Below are positions 32,908 through 39,924 of a stretch of 45,537 nt of DNA, piece by piece (the stretch's first letter is position 1; each line of letters starts with the position of its first letter). The notes below the pieces were generated by a model, which was not told where the DNA came from, searched no databases, and was given only the letters and a program-made list of their open reading frames with translations. The position numbers and the translations under genes were made by a program. Source of the stretch: a virus; the IMG/VR virus record IMGVR_UViG_3300035698_006541, positions 1 through 45,537 of that record, one strand, 5' to 3'.

Positions 32908-32930
32908 CATACGGTATGCATATATGCATA
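32908..32930. repeat. Overlapping palindromes around ATGCAT
   Basis: GCATACGGTATGC (6+1+6) overlaps the perfect 16-base palindrome TATGCATATATGCATA (32915-32930). Confidence 0.6.
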
Positions 32931-32989
32931 AAATAAGGAATAAGGAATTGAGGGATAAATCCCAATTCCCTATTCCGAATTTCTTATTT
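32931..32989. terminator. Long AT-rich hairpin, probable bidirectional terminator
   Basis: GGAATA-GGAATTG-GGGA pairs with TCCC-CAATTCC-TATTCC around a TAAA loop, with outer arms AAATAAG and CTTATTT extending the stem. It overlaps the last codons of the minus-strand gene ending at 32984, so it would end transcription in both directions. Confidence 0.5.
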
Positions 32990-33502
32990 CTTGCAATAAT
33001 TCAAAAGAGAATTAAGATTTTCGATTTTCGGGATGTTTTTCGATTTTTCTGCATCCCCATGGAAAAAAATCTCTCTATGATTATAATCGACATTTGCATA
33101 AGTTGACTCTGCAAAATCCTTAAATTGATTTGCAATCTTCTCTTTCATCTCTTCATCATTTTTGAGATTTGCAAGATAAAATTTATCAACTAAATTAAAT
33201 AAATCTCTTCTTTTCTTTCCTCTAAATTTCCTTTGTGCATCTCTTGACATTGCAGAATAATCTATCAAATATTTCCTTTCTAATCTAATAGAAACATTTG
33301 CATTATTTTTAGAAGATAGGGAATTTTCTTTTTCCTTTGCATCCTTTGCATCCTTTGCAATCTCTTTAGATTCCTCTCTAGATTTTAATTCATCCTTATA
33401 TAAAGGAATCAATTTTTTTAATGTCATTGGATTAATAAATTCCATCTCAAATCCCCAAGAAGATAATTCCGAAAGAATGAATTTTTTTGATAATTTTTCC
33501 AT
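32984..33502 (-). CDS. AT-rich Lys/Glu-rich protein of unknown function
   Basis: A 172-residue charged protein (KDAKDAKEKENSL linker; SAMSRDAQRKFRGKKRRDLF; helix LVDKFYLANLKNDEEMKEKI). Codons are conspicuously AT-rich compared with the structural genes and the upstream region is extremely AT-rich, which suggests recent acquisition. A TATATTTG box lies 65 bases upstream. The basic helix at about residue 88-105 could bind nucleic acid. No family recognised. Confidence 0.7.
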   Translation of the reverse strand: MEKLSKKFILSELSSWGFEMEFINPMTLKKLIPLYKDELKSREESKEIAKDAKDAKEKENSLSSKNNANVSIRLERKYLIDYSAMSRDAQRKFRGKKRRDLFNLVDKFYLANLKNDEEMKEKIANQFKDFAESTYANVDYNHREIFFHGDAEKSKNIPKIENLNSLLNYCKK

Positions 33503-33566
33503 AATATATGATTTTTTTTGTTATGCATCTAAATCGGGATTATTCCTTCTTTTTGCAATGCATATT

Positions 33567-33574
33567 CAAATATA
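33567..33574 (-). promoter_or_regulatory. TATATTTG promoter box for the AT-rich gene
   Basis: An exact TAnnTTTG match on the minus strand, with a TTG about 22 bases upstream. It lies 65 bases before the ATG at 33502. Confidence 0.45.
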
Positions 33575-34366
33575 CATCTTTATTATTGATTTAATCCAAT
33601 TATTTTCATTTATTTTTGATAATCATCTAATTTATAATCATTCTAAATAAGATGCATATATCATTATTTTTGAGATAAAAAAATGAAATTTCGAGGTCGG
33701 TCGTGTATAGGCAAGGTCGTTGTGGTTTTGGGTGTGGTTCTCGGTCAGTTGCGCCCACGGGCCCGTCGCTCTGGCCTAAGGGCCTGTTTTAAACCTAACG
33801 GCCTGTTCCCCCGCAGGCACGGTCGCTCTGACTTACTAACCCACTTTAAACTCCATGGGTGCCTAAGGGCCTATGGTAAGTGATGTAAGGTGCCATAGAG
33901 TACCTACCCATAGTGAGGTACCATAACCAAAGGTAAGTGGGTACAAAGAAGGGCACCCAACCTAATGAGTACCCCTCAATCATGGAAAAAGCCTATATTA
34001 GATATGGGTGCCTATAATGGCCCCTATAGTAAGTAGGGTGCCCAATAGGTAAGTTGTAGCCAGAGTGGTCAGTGGGTTAGTCTCTAGGTAAGTAGTGAGC
34101 TTTCTCATAGTGAAGTGCATAGTATAATGGTTAGTAAGGTGCCAAGGATATAAGTAATCTTTCCAAGGTTTTCTGATAAAAAGGTGTTCATGTTTTCCAT
34201 ATCTAGTGATTAATTGATTTGTTTCCCTAAAGATATGCATCTATTCCCTATTATAAAAACTTATTAATGCGGTTGGCACACTGATTAAACCCTTAGGAGT
34301 GGATTAGTTAGTTGAATAGTTGAGTGGAGGCTTACAGGCCCTTGAGCGCACTAAGCTCACACACGG
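33575..34366. other. Long noncoding stretch with repeats
   Basis: No convincing gene on either strand. It holds three copies of the GTCGYTSTGRC motif (33715, 33764, 33821), a cluster of seven GGYRCC sites (33858-34143), repeated GGTAAGT strings and two ATGCAT sites. The plus-strand frame 33683-33883 runs through the repeats and looks spurious. Confidence 0.6.
33998..34240 (-). CDS. Doubtful small membrane protein frame
   Basis: An 80-codon frame with a C-terminal hydrophobic stretch (LTTLATTYLLGTLLTIGAII). Much of its sequence comes from the GGTAAGT/GGTGCC repeats and it has no convincing promoter, so it may be chance. Confidence 0.2.
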   Translation of the reverse strand: MHIFRETNQLITRYGKHEHLFIRKPWKDYLYPWHLTNHYTMHFTMRKLTTYLETNPLTTLATTYLLGTLLTIGAIIGTHI

Positions 34367-34390
34367 GAAAAGGATAATTAAATCCTTCTC
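34367..34390 (-). terminator. Hairpin ending the 34.4 kb gene unit
   Basis: On the minus strand GAGAAGGAT pairs with ATCCTTTTC (one G-T) around TTAATT, followed by CCCGTGTG. It is the first of four hairpins sharing a trailing TTTCC-x-GTGT. Confidence 0.55.
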
Positions 34391-34398
34391 CAGGCCGA

Positions 34399-34602
34399 TT
34401 AATCTTCTTCTGAAATAATCTCTAAGATGAGGCTGTCCAAATCATCCATCCCATAAGGATATTCATTTGCATCCAAGCCGTCTCCTAAGAGATAATTTAG
34501 AATTTTAATCTTATCGAGCTCTGTGAGCTCTTCTAATTTCCAATTGCATATTCCCCAAAGAATATCCTGAGCTGTGAAGATTTTATCTTTTGATTTTTCC
34601 AT
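34399..34602 (-). CDS. Small acidic protein, MEKS cassette 1
   Basis: A 67-residue acidic protein (MEKSKDKIF start; ELTELDKIKILNYLLG; LDSLILEIISEED end). The start at 34602 is chosen because the earlier frame extends into the conserved promoter repeat. It shares its start context (TTTAAATATGGAAAAATC) with the genes starting at 35164 and 35966. Function unknown. Confidence 0.65.
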   Translation of the reverse strand: MEKSKDKIFTAQDILWGICNWKLEELTELDKIKILNYLLGDGLDANEYPYGMDDLDSLILEIISEED

Positions 34603-34648
34603 ATTTAAAGATAGACATATTAAAAGGATATATCTAACAGGCCCCAAT
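34603..34648 (-). promoter_or_regulatory. Promoter repeat module, copy A
   Basis: On the minus strand: ATTGGGGCC, TTAGATATATC, CCTTTT, then TATCTTTA before the ATG. Shares ATTGRGGCY, TTAGATWTATC and TATCTTTA with copies B, C and D. Spacing to TATCTTTA is five bases longer than in B and D. Confidence 0.6.
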
Positions 34649-34739
34649 ATTAAATATACAGGCCTATGAGCTTATCTTTAGGCCTGTTCCTTAGGCCTAC
34701 ACGTCGCTCTGACTCTTAGGCCCCAAAACCCTAGACACA

Positions 34740-34762
34740 GGAAAATCCAATTAAGGATTTCC
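34740..34762 (-). terminator. Hairpin ending the 34.8 kb gene unit
   Basis: On the minus strand GGAAATCC pairs with GGATTTTCC around TTAATT, followed by TGTGTC. It lies 15 bases past the stop codon. Confidence 0.6.
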
Positions 34763-34777
34763 TTTGCGCCCTATTCT

Positions 34778-35164
34778 TTATGAATTATAATGGATGGCCG
34801 ATATATCCTTTAAAGGAATTAAGATTTCCTTTTCGGCTCCATCTATTCCATCTTCCATAATCATAATATTTAAGGCTTCCCCTCCTTCTTCAATATAGAG
34901 GAGCCCTTCCATTTGTTCATCTGATGAAAGATGACCCCATAGGATAGAAGGATAGCCGGGAAATGAATTTTTAATATCCCCATTATTCAAATGAATTGAG
35001 ACGGATAAATCCCAATCATTTGAATGCTCTATATCTCCTAATTCATCCACGCCATCTATAATTAGATTGCATAGGGAGATAATCTGCGCCTTATCCTTAT
35101 TCCCTTTTGGGAGAATTATCGGGGCGCCCGATAATATTTTAAATATTTTTATTGATTTTTCCAT
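34778..35164 (-). CDS. Small acidic protein, MEKS cassette 2
   Basis: A 128-residue acidic protein (MEKSIKIFKILSGAP start) with beta-rich parts (DLSVSIHLNNGDIKNSF; ALNIMIMEDGIDGA). Start at 35164, directly after the promoter repeat. Function unknown. Confidence 0.68.
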   Translation of the reverse strand: MEKSIKIFKILSGAPIILPKGNKDKAQIISLCNLIIDGVDELGDIEHSNDWDLSVSIHLNNGDIKNSFPGYPSILWGHLSSDEQMEGLLYIEEGGEALNIMIMEDGIDGAEKEILIPLKDISAIHYNS

Positions 35165-35210
35165 ATTTAAAGATAGGGAAAAGGAATTGATAAATCTAAT
35201 AGGCCTCAAT
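35165..35210 (-). promoter_or_regulatory. Promoter repeat module, copy B
   Basis: On the minus strand: ATTGAGGCC, TTAGATTTATC, CCTTTT-CCC, TATCTTTA, then ATG. Nearly identical to copy D (35967-36013). Confidence 0.65.
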
Positions 35211-35311
35211 AATATAAATGGGCCCTTAAGCTTCTACTCCTACAACAGGCCTTTAAGCCTACCAGCCTGTTCCCGCACCCCTGCGGTCGTTGTGGCCCTA
35301 AACACAGGAAA

Positions 35312-35328
35312 GGGAGCCTGATGCTCCC
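35312..35328 (-). terminator. Hairpin ending the 35.4 kb gene unit
   Basis: On the minus strand GGGAGC pairs with GCTCCC around a five-base loop, followed by TTTCCTGTGT. It lies about 24 bases past the stop codon. Confidence 0.7.
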
Positions 35329-35351
35329 TAATCCCTAATCATGGAAAAACC

Positions 35352-35576
35352 TTATATTCCTCTGCCTCTTATATGAGACCTCATCATATCCCTATCCTTG
35401 CAAACCTGCAATAATTCTGCCATCCTAATCTTATCGGCCTCATTTGCAATTTCTCTTAGAGCCTTTGATTTCTCTAATCTTGCATTAATACTCTCATTGC
35501 TTCTTGATTCCCATTCATTCTGACTGATATGAACCGGAGATGCAATTCTTACTCTTCTTTTTTCTTTACTTTCCAT
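35352..35576 (-). CDS. Small basic helical protein
   Basis: A 74-residue protein (MESKEKRRVRIASPVH start; ARLEKSKALREIANEADKIRMAELL helix; basic GRGI end). It may bind nucleic acid through its Arg/Lys-rich ends, but no family is recognised. It is preceded by promoter repeat copy C. Confidence 0.65.
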   Translation of the reverse strand: MESKEKRRVRIASPVHISQNEWESRSNESINARLEKSKALREIANEADKIRMAELLQVCKDRDMMRSHIRGRGI

Positions 35577-35604
35577 GATATATGTTTTTAGATGATTAAT
35601 TATG

Positions 35605-35650
35605 AAATAAAGATAAAGAATAGATAATGATATATCTAAAGAGCCTCAAT
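35605..35650 (-). promoter_or_regulatory. Promoter repeat module, copy C
   Basis: On the minus strand: ATTGAGGCTC, TTAGATATATC, CTATTCTT, TATCTTTA. The ATG follows about 29 bases later, further than in the other copies. Confidence 0.6.
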
Positions 35651-35697
35651 CTTTATTTAGTGGGCTCACAGGCCCTTGGGCCGGTTTAAAGGAATAA

Positions 35698-35720
35698 AGA
35701 AAACCCCCTAGCTCTGGGGG
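35698..35720 (-). terminator. Strong hairpin ending the 35.7 kb gene unit
   Basis: On the minus strand CCCCC pairs with GGGGG around a seven-base loop, followed by TTTTCTTT. It lies 13 bases past the stop codon. Confidence 0.75.
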
Positions 35721-35732
35721 CTCTCTCGTTAA

Positions 35733-35966
35733 TTATAGAATATCATCCATATCCTCTCTATCGGCTCCATCCGTCAATTCATCTTCATGCAATGATTTTA
35801 GGCTCGACAGTATCATAATCATAATTTGATTCATTCTCCATCGTCTACAGCCTGTCCAATCAATTGAATTGATTATTGACTCGTGGAGCTCGTTGAGCTC
35901 GTCCGTTGATAAATCAGAAGATGCTTCTAAAGCCGTTTTCCAATTAATTTTATTTGATTTTTCCAT
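35733..35966 (-). CDS. Small acidic protein, MEKS cassette 3
   Basis: A 77-residue protein (MEKSNKINWKTALEA start; STDELNELHESIINSID helix; GADREDMDDIL acidic end) with a Cys/Arg-rich centre. It shares the leader and first three codons with the other MEKS genes. Function unknown. Confidence 0.65.
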   Translation of the reverse strand: MEKSNKINWKTALEASSDLSTDELNELHESIINSIDWTGCRRWRMNQIMIMILSSLKSLHEDELTDGADREDMDDIL

Positions 35967-36013
35967 GCATTAAAGATAGGGAAAAGGAATTGATAAATCT
36001 AAAGAGCCTCAAT
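35967..36013 (-). promoter_or_regulatory. Promoter repeat module, copy D
   Basis: On the minus strand: ATTGAGGCTC, TTAGATTTATC, CCTTTT-CCC, TATCTTTA, then ATG. Confidence 0.65.
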
Positions 36014-36308
36014 CTTTATTTTAGTCGGTCCTTGGCCTTTAAGCTTATAGGCTCAGCTTACCGTGCCCACGTCGTTGTGACTCTGGGTCGATAAGTATTT
36101 TCAATCTATCCATCCCTATCTATTATGCGGGATAATGACCCCAGGTCCATTTAGAATTGCCCCTATTATGCCTTATTGGATATTCCTATCATGCATCTTT
36201 TAATATAAGCTGGTCCTGGGCCTATAGGCCTTTAAGCTATTAGGCCACACAAGAAAGGCCAGCGGTTAAGCCAGCCTATCGTTGTACCCCGTTGTAGGGT
36301 AGGGTGCT
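36014..36308. other. Noncoding spacer with repeat motif
   Basis: About 295 bases without a gene. It holds the last GTCGYTSTGRC copy, an ATGCAT site, GGCCTATAGGCC-type strings and, near 36287-36301, a small TACCC/GGGTA hairpin. No promoter box is clear. Confidence 0.5.
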
Positions 36309-36377
36309 TTACTTATTAGTTACAAACCTGTAGGCTGCAACGCAAAGGGCACCTAGAAGTATTAGGAATATTATCAT
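36309..36377 (-). CDS. Tiny membrane peptide
   Basis: A 22-residue frame, ATG at 36377, of which residues 1-16 are hydrophobic (MIIFLILLGALCVAAY) followed by RFVTNK. It starts 30 bases after the stop of the 37.2 kb gene. Such short membrane peptides occur in phages, but length alone leaves this uncertain. Confidence 0.35.
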   Translation of the reverse strand: MIIFLILLGALCVAAYRFVTNK

Positions 36378-36406
36378 GGTATATAGTTTAGGGTATGGTA
36401 CATTAC

Positions 36407-37225
36407 TTACTCAACTTCCACTTCATCGGCACCTTGCCTATCAAGGCCTCTTCGCTCACTGTGTGATGGCTCGGGTTCAGGTAGGTGGTCCTTAAGGTCT
36501 AGTATAACTGAGCCATCGCTCACACCCTCTTGGAGCCTAGCTGTTATCTCTGGTATATCGCCTACCAGGTGTTCTCTACCTAGATTGGCAATGTGTTCGG
36601 GGCTGAAGGGTTCGGTACCATCATTAGTAAGGCTTATGGCCTTCTCTACTGTAATGTACTCTACGCTCTTATCGCCCTCTACCTTGTCGCCATTGATGTT
36701 GTCGCCCTGGTGGAGGTTGATGGTGTTGGTAGGGCCTATCAAAGTCTTTAAGAGCTCCATGCCATTCTTATCGGCCTTAAGGAAGAGGTCTAGTGCCTTA
36801 CCTACCTCACCTGAGATGAAGGGCTTATAGCTTTCCCCTTGCGATTGGGCCAACAACTCATACTGCTTAGTAATTCTGGCCCTGGTTTGCTGGGTATTCT
36901 GGATGGCATGGGTTGTAATGAGTTGTATGGCATTGCCCATACTCTCTTGAGTTCCCATAACCCCACTAATCCGGCTTGTTTCCTTCGTAATGAGCCTTAG
37001 TAGCTTATCCTGCTTTAAACCTAGGAAAGCCCCAAACTCAAACATGTTCATTACCTCACCGTTTAACGTATATCCATTAAGTAGATATTGTCGGATAGTA
37101 TGATTTAAGAGGAGAGTTTTGTGTTTTTTCCTCAGTACGGGTTCTTTGGCTGTGTTGTACTGTCGGGCCATTGTTGTCATCCCTAGAGGCCTTGCCTGTC
37201 TGTTGATTACTCTATTGTTATCCAT
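36407..37225 (-). CDS. Putative DNA-binding protein, possible terminase small subunit
   Basis: A 272-residue protein. The N-terminal 60 residues are basic; MFEFGAFLGLKQDKLLRLITKE (about 61-82) looks like a helix-turn-helix. The middle is a long Gln/Thr-rich helix (NTQQTRARITKQYELLAQ) of a kind that oligomerises. The C-terminal third is acidic. A small terminase has this layout (DNA-binding N-terminus, coiled coil, ring), but the gene is 14 kb from terL and no family was recognised. Alternative: transcription regulator of the early genes. Confidence 0.5.
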   Translation of the reverse strand: MDNNRVINRQARPLGMTTMARQYNTAKEPVLRKKHKTLLLNHTIRQYLLNGYTLNGEVMNMFEFGAFLGLKQDKLLRLITKETSRISGVMGTQESMGNAIQLITTHAIQNTQQTRARITKQYELLAQSQGESYKPFISGEVGKALDLFLKADKNGMELLKTLIGPTNTINLHQGDNINGDKVEGDKSVEYITVEKAISLTNDGTEPFSPEHIANLGREHLVGDIPEITARLQEGVSDGSVILDLKDHLPEPEPSHSERRGLDRQGADEVEVE

Positions 37226-37457
37226 GCATAGGGTTCTTTAGGTGTGGTTATGGTTATTATGATTTATTTATGTTTTGAGGTGGTGGTCTCCTATCCTATT
37301 ATAGCATTAGGCTTGTAGTGTATTCCGCCCTCTATGGTAAGGTAAATAAGGTACAATCTCTGTGTTGTAGTGGTGACGGGCCTTTCAGGTGCTACCTATG
37401 AAGTATTACGGAGTCTTTAGGATATGGAATAACTCCAGTCGTATTGGAGATTATACT

Positions 37458-37631
37458 TTAGGAGCCTGCATCACCCCCCCAGCCTGGGAACTTAGATAGG
37501 TCAACCCTTAACTCTCTCTTACACTTGGTACACCTCTTGTGTATATAGTATTTAGTGTCGGGTACATCCTTGTCATCATGGATGCAAAGTAGTTCCTTAA
37601 AGATTAGATATAGTATGTGGTATGGATGCAT
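37458..37631 (-). CDS. Small Cys-containing protein
   Basis: A 57-residue frame with ATG at 37631: a hydrophobic start (HPYHILYLIFKELLC), then HDDKDVPDT, and KRCTKCKRELRVD with a C-x2-C. The His and Cys distribution suggests a zinc site. An opposite-strand frame at 37398-37499 overlaps its C-terminus and is considered less likely. Confidence 0.45.
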   Translation of the reverse strand: MHPYHILYLIFKELLCIHDDKDVPDTKYYIHKRCTKCKRELRVDLSKFPGWGGDAGS

Positions 37632-37771
37632 GGTTTCTTTGTTTTTAGTTGTTAATTTTCATCCTGGTATGCCATCAATCATTTGTAGGCTTTTTCTGTA
37701 TAGGTTATAATTCCAGTAGCGTCCTCTAGTATAAGACCCACTAGCCCACTTTTGGAACCATACTTGGTAGG

Positions 37772-38095
37772 CTAATGTTTATGGTGTTCTATGCAGTCAT
37801 GGGCGTTATCGAATACTTTATCCTTGCCCTTGAGCTTCAGTTTAATCTTTAACCTCTTTGCCAGACGATAGAAGCCGTTTCCTTCCTTCCTTATTATCAT
37901 GTGTCCAGCACATTGTAGTTTGGGGTTCTTATGGCATACAAAGCTCTCTTGTAAAAGAATTTCCTTTATTCTTGTTTTTCCCAGCCATCCCTTGGTACAG
38001 CCCTTGGTCATTGGGCAGTCCTTGCATGGGCTATGCCTGTAGAGGCCTCCTATTTCTTTATCCTTATCCATGGCTTCTTTGTAATAGTGTTCCAT
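37772..38095 (-). CDS. Cys-rich protein resembling DUF6283
   Basis: A 107-residue protein with CKDCPMTKGC near the N-terminus, a separate SFVCHKN, then CAGHM and NGFYRLAKRL. This pattern, C-x2-CP, then FxCH, then CAG, then N-x-x-R-A, resembles the phage/bacterial family DUF6283 (from memory). Probably a zinc-binding protein of unknown role. A coding-like -1 frame continues past its stop. Confidence 0.65.
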   Translation of the reverse strand: MEHYYKEAMDKDKEIGGLYRHSPCKDCPMTKGCTKGWLGKTRIKEILLQESFVCHKNPKLQCAGHMIIRKEGNGFYRLAKRLKIKLKLKGKDKVFDNAHDCIEHHKH

Positions 38096-38169
38096 CCGAA
38101 ATCTTTAATGGCTGGGCGGATGTCTCCCTTCTTAGGCTTTCCGGGCTTTTGAATGTCTTTATCTTTCAT
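38050..38169 (-). CDS. Possible short basic protein
   Basis: A 39-residue frame (MKDKDIQKPGKPKKGDIRPA) with ATG at 38169, overlapping the start of the DUF6283-like gene by 46 bases. Basic and Pro-rich. Real or chance cannot be decided by eye. Confidence 0.35.
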   Translation of the reverse strand: MKDKDIQKPGKPKKGDIRPAIKDFGWNTITKKPWIRIKK

Positions 38170-38189
38170 GGCTTAATAGTTCATGGTAT

Positions 38190-38438
38190 TTATTTATCAT
38201 AATTAGAGCCTCTTAATCCTATCGGGTAGCCATCCTCATCAAAATCAAAGCATTTAGGGTCTACCTGATACCCCCCGGCTATTGCAGTATATAGAGCCGT
38301 CATAGCCCTAGCATGTGATATGGTAGGAGTCATGCCTTCCATGGGTTCAGTGTTCTCTGAGTTCCATCTTGTAAGAAGGTGGAATAAGCATACCCTTTTA
38401 TGAAAGGTTAGGTGTTTAATGTTTTCCATGTTTTCCAT
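38190..38438 (-). CDS. Protein of unknown function
   Basis: About 82 residues if started at 38438 (MENMENIKHL); the earlier frame runs through a Lys/Asn/Glu repeat overlapping the upstream gene, so this start is preferred. Another Met three codons on is possible. It contains HKRVCLFHLLTRWNSE and TAIAGGYQVDPKCFDFDEDGYPIG. No family recognised. Confidence 0.55.
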   Translation of the reverse strand: MENMENIKHLTFHKRVCLFHLLTRWNSENTEPMEGMTPTISHARAMTALYTAIAGGYQVDPKCFDFDEDGYPIGLRGSNYDK

Positions 38439-38460
38439 GTTTTCTTTGTTTTCTTTGTTT

Positions 38461-39003
38461 TTAGTCCTCAACATTATTGGCAAGGATTAATAGGTATTCA
38501 GCCTGTTCCGTGTTTCCGGTCATATTCAATAGGGATGCAACCATGCAAAGGTAATTAGGCATATAGTCGAAGAAATCATCATCGCCTGATGCAGTGTATC
38601 TTACCCGAATAGCATCGAAGAATAAATCCTTTAGGTATCTTGGTATTCCCCATTTGACCTGCAATTCATCTTCTCCCCTAAAATCAATAGTAATGATATT
38701 GGTCGGTTCATCGGAGTCATTGGCATGGATTTCCTTTTGGTTTTCCGGTTGCATCCTTGAGATATGAGCCTCATATATCATCTTATTCAATGCATCTGCA
38801 TCCTCATTTCCCATAACCATCTCAAGGTTATTCTCATTCTCAAAGGCATCAAATAAGGTTCTTATAGAGATATTTGGGTCTTTCGGTAATGAGTGTTCCT
38901 TATGGTGGTCTACCAGATGAAATTCATATCCCTTCCAAGCATTGGGGGTTATCTTCGGTTCAAAGATGAAATTAGTTTCATTTAATTCGGCAAGAGTTTT
39001 CAT
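38461..39003 (-). CDS. Protein of unknown function, helical
   Basis: A 180-residue acidic protein. The start at 39003 (MKTLAELNETNF) or three codons upstream is preferred because the longer frame includes the promoter element at 39035-39057. Motifs: EFHLVDHHKEHSLP, IDFRGEDELQVKW, CMVASLLNMTGNTEQAEYLLI. The HxxDHHKEH run could bind metal. No family recognised. Confidence 0.62.
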   Translation of the reverse strand: MKTLAELNETNFIFEPKITPNAWKGYEFHLVDHHKEHSLPKDPNISIRTLFDAFENENNLEMVMGNEDADALNKMIYEAHISRMQPENQKEIHANDSDEPTNIITIDFRGEDELQVKWGIPRYLKDLFFDAIRVRYTASGDDDFFDYMPNYLCMVASLLNMTGNTEQAEYLLILANNVED

Positions 39004-39034
39004 TTTTCCCATTCTTTTGATTGATTTGATTGAT

Positions 39035-39057
39035 AGGATAAATATAATCAAAAGGTA
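39035..39057 (-). promoter_or_regulatory. Early promoter element, copy a
   Basis: On the minus strand TACCTTTTGAT-TATATTTATCC; the A-rich leader CAATCAAATCAATCAAAAG follows before the start. Fits CCTWTT-N3-TAWMTTTR. Confidence 0.6.
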
Positions 39058-39098
39058 TTGATTTCCTAACCTAATTTTCTCGGTATCAAGTAGTTAGG

Positions 39099-39533
39099 TT
39101 AATAGTTCATTGTGTATTTGTCAGGGTAGAGGTTGGCAATTATATGCATGAGCTCTTCTGTTTGAAAGTCCTTTCCTACCTCCCTAGCAATAGTAATTGG
39201 TGTCATCCCTGAATAATCCTTTTCTGAGTAATCCTCTGGCCCCTCATTCTTGTAGAAGGTGCAAAGCTTTAGGTTTTGCTCTTCGGTTAAAGGTATCTTA
39301 ACCTCATACAATCCATATAGGGTTTCAGGTGTTACCTCTATCTTGTCTCGGGTCATGGTGACCTCCAATTCCTCATCTCGGCCTTGGGCATCTGCATAGA
39401 GTTCTTGTAGCCTTTCCATTTTATCAGGTGGTCCAGCCATCAATTCTTCATATTCCTCTAAGGTTATAGAGGCACTCACCTCGCAGGTGACATTAAGGGT
39501 AATATCTACCCATTCTATTTCAGGCTTTTCCAT
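39099..39533 (-). CDS. Protein of unknown function
   Basis: A 144-residue acidic protein with a beta-strand opening (IEWVDITLNVTCEVSASITL) and helices (EEYEELMAGPPDKMERLQEL; TEELMHIIANLYPDK). It is three bases after the upstream gene. No family recognised. Confidence 0.65.
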   Translation of the reverse strand: MEKPEIEWVDITLNVTCEVSASITLEEYEELMAGPPDKMERLQELYADAQGRDEELEVTMTRDKIEVTPETLYGLYEVKIPLTEEQNLKLCTFYKNEGPEDYSEKDYSGMTPITIAREVGKDFQTEELMHIIANLYPDKYTMNY

Positions 39534-39536
39534 TGC

Positions 39537-39923
39537 TTATATATGAGAGTGTAGTCCCGACCCCCCAGCTGGGTCAGTAAAGTTATCACCTGGGCATTGT
39601 TGTTCAATGTAATCCAATATAGTAGTGCCCCAAGGAGCCTTCCCATGTACAAGAGTCCCGGCTTGGGTTATGCAGTAGGGGTCAAGGTGGTCCATATCCT
39701 CAATGGAGAGCCTTCCCTCTTGGTAATCATGGTCCCAATATTGAACGGGCTCCCTCTTCTTTAGGTCAAAGATGGTCACTCGGTCGAAATTGCAATTCTC
39801 CCATGTGTCCTCGGCTACATATTGAGCCTCTTCAAAGGTTTCATGTTGGCTAATGGGTGTCGGTCCCATATCATATATGGTGCCTTCTCCTTCGATAATT
39901 CTGATTTGGTATCTCTTTCCCAT
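39537..39923 (-). CDS. Protein of unknown function
   Basis: A 128-residue protein. An opening beta strand (RYQIRIIEGEGTIYDMG) is followed by ETFEEAQYVAEDTWEN, a motif common in short phage proteins that pair a strand with a helix. Gly/His-rich C-terminus (PAGGSGLHSHI). No family recognised. Confidence 0.65.
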   Translation of the reverse strand: MGKRYQIRIIEGEGTIYDMGPTPISQHETFEEAQYVAEDTWENCNFDRVTIFDLKKREPVQYWDHDYQEGRLSIEDMDHLDPYCITQAGTLVHGKAPWGTTILDYIEQQCPGDNFTDPAGGSGLHSHI

Positions 39924-39924
39924 T

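Larger units (their letters stand above)
32679..32983. other. Convergent intergenic region rich in inverted repeats
   Basis: About 305 bases between the last plus-strand gene and the minus-strand gene ending at 32984. It contains a terminator-like hairpin with a T run, an 8-base inverted repeat, two palindromes and a long AT-rich hairpin, listed separately. No tRNA or convincing gene seen. Confidence 0.6.
33715..36081. repeat. Dispersed GTCGYTSTGRC repeat family (six copies)
   Basis: Copies at 33715-33725, 33764-33774, 33821-33832, 34702-34713, 35285-35296 and 36070-36081, all in the same orientation. All are noncoding and embedded in GC-richer spacers that also carry GGCCTAAG/GGCCTGTT strings. 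They sit between the hairpin of one gene unit and the promoter of the next. They are too regular for chance in an AT-rich genome. Function unknown. Confidence 0.7.

Noticed and set aside
33683-33883. Plus-strand frame of 66 codons rich in Arg
   Set aside because: Composed almost entirely of the GTCGYTSTGRC and GGCC repeat spacers; composition is that of noncoding DNA.
33575-34366. CRISPR array or tRNA cluster in the long noncoding stretch
   Set aside because: Repeats are short, unevenly spaced and without constant-length spacers; no cloverleaf or TTCGA-type loop was found.
33977-35375. Two 11-residue plus-strand frames starting MEK after TCATGGAAAAA
   Set aside because: The shared string is part of hairpin-flanking repeats; peptides this short cannot be supported.
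37398-37499. Plus-strand 33-codon frame starting MKYYGVFRIWNNSSR
   Set aside because: Opposes the better minus-strand gene at 37458-37631. The resemblance of its start to the gene at 31976 is too short to rely on.
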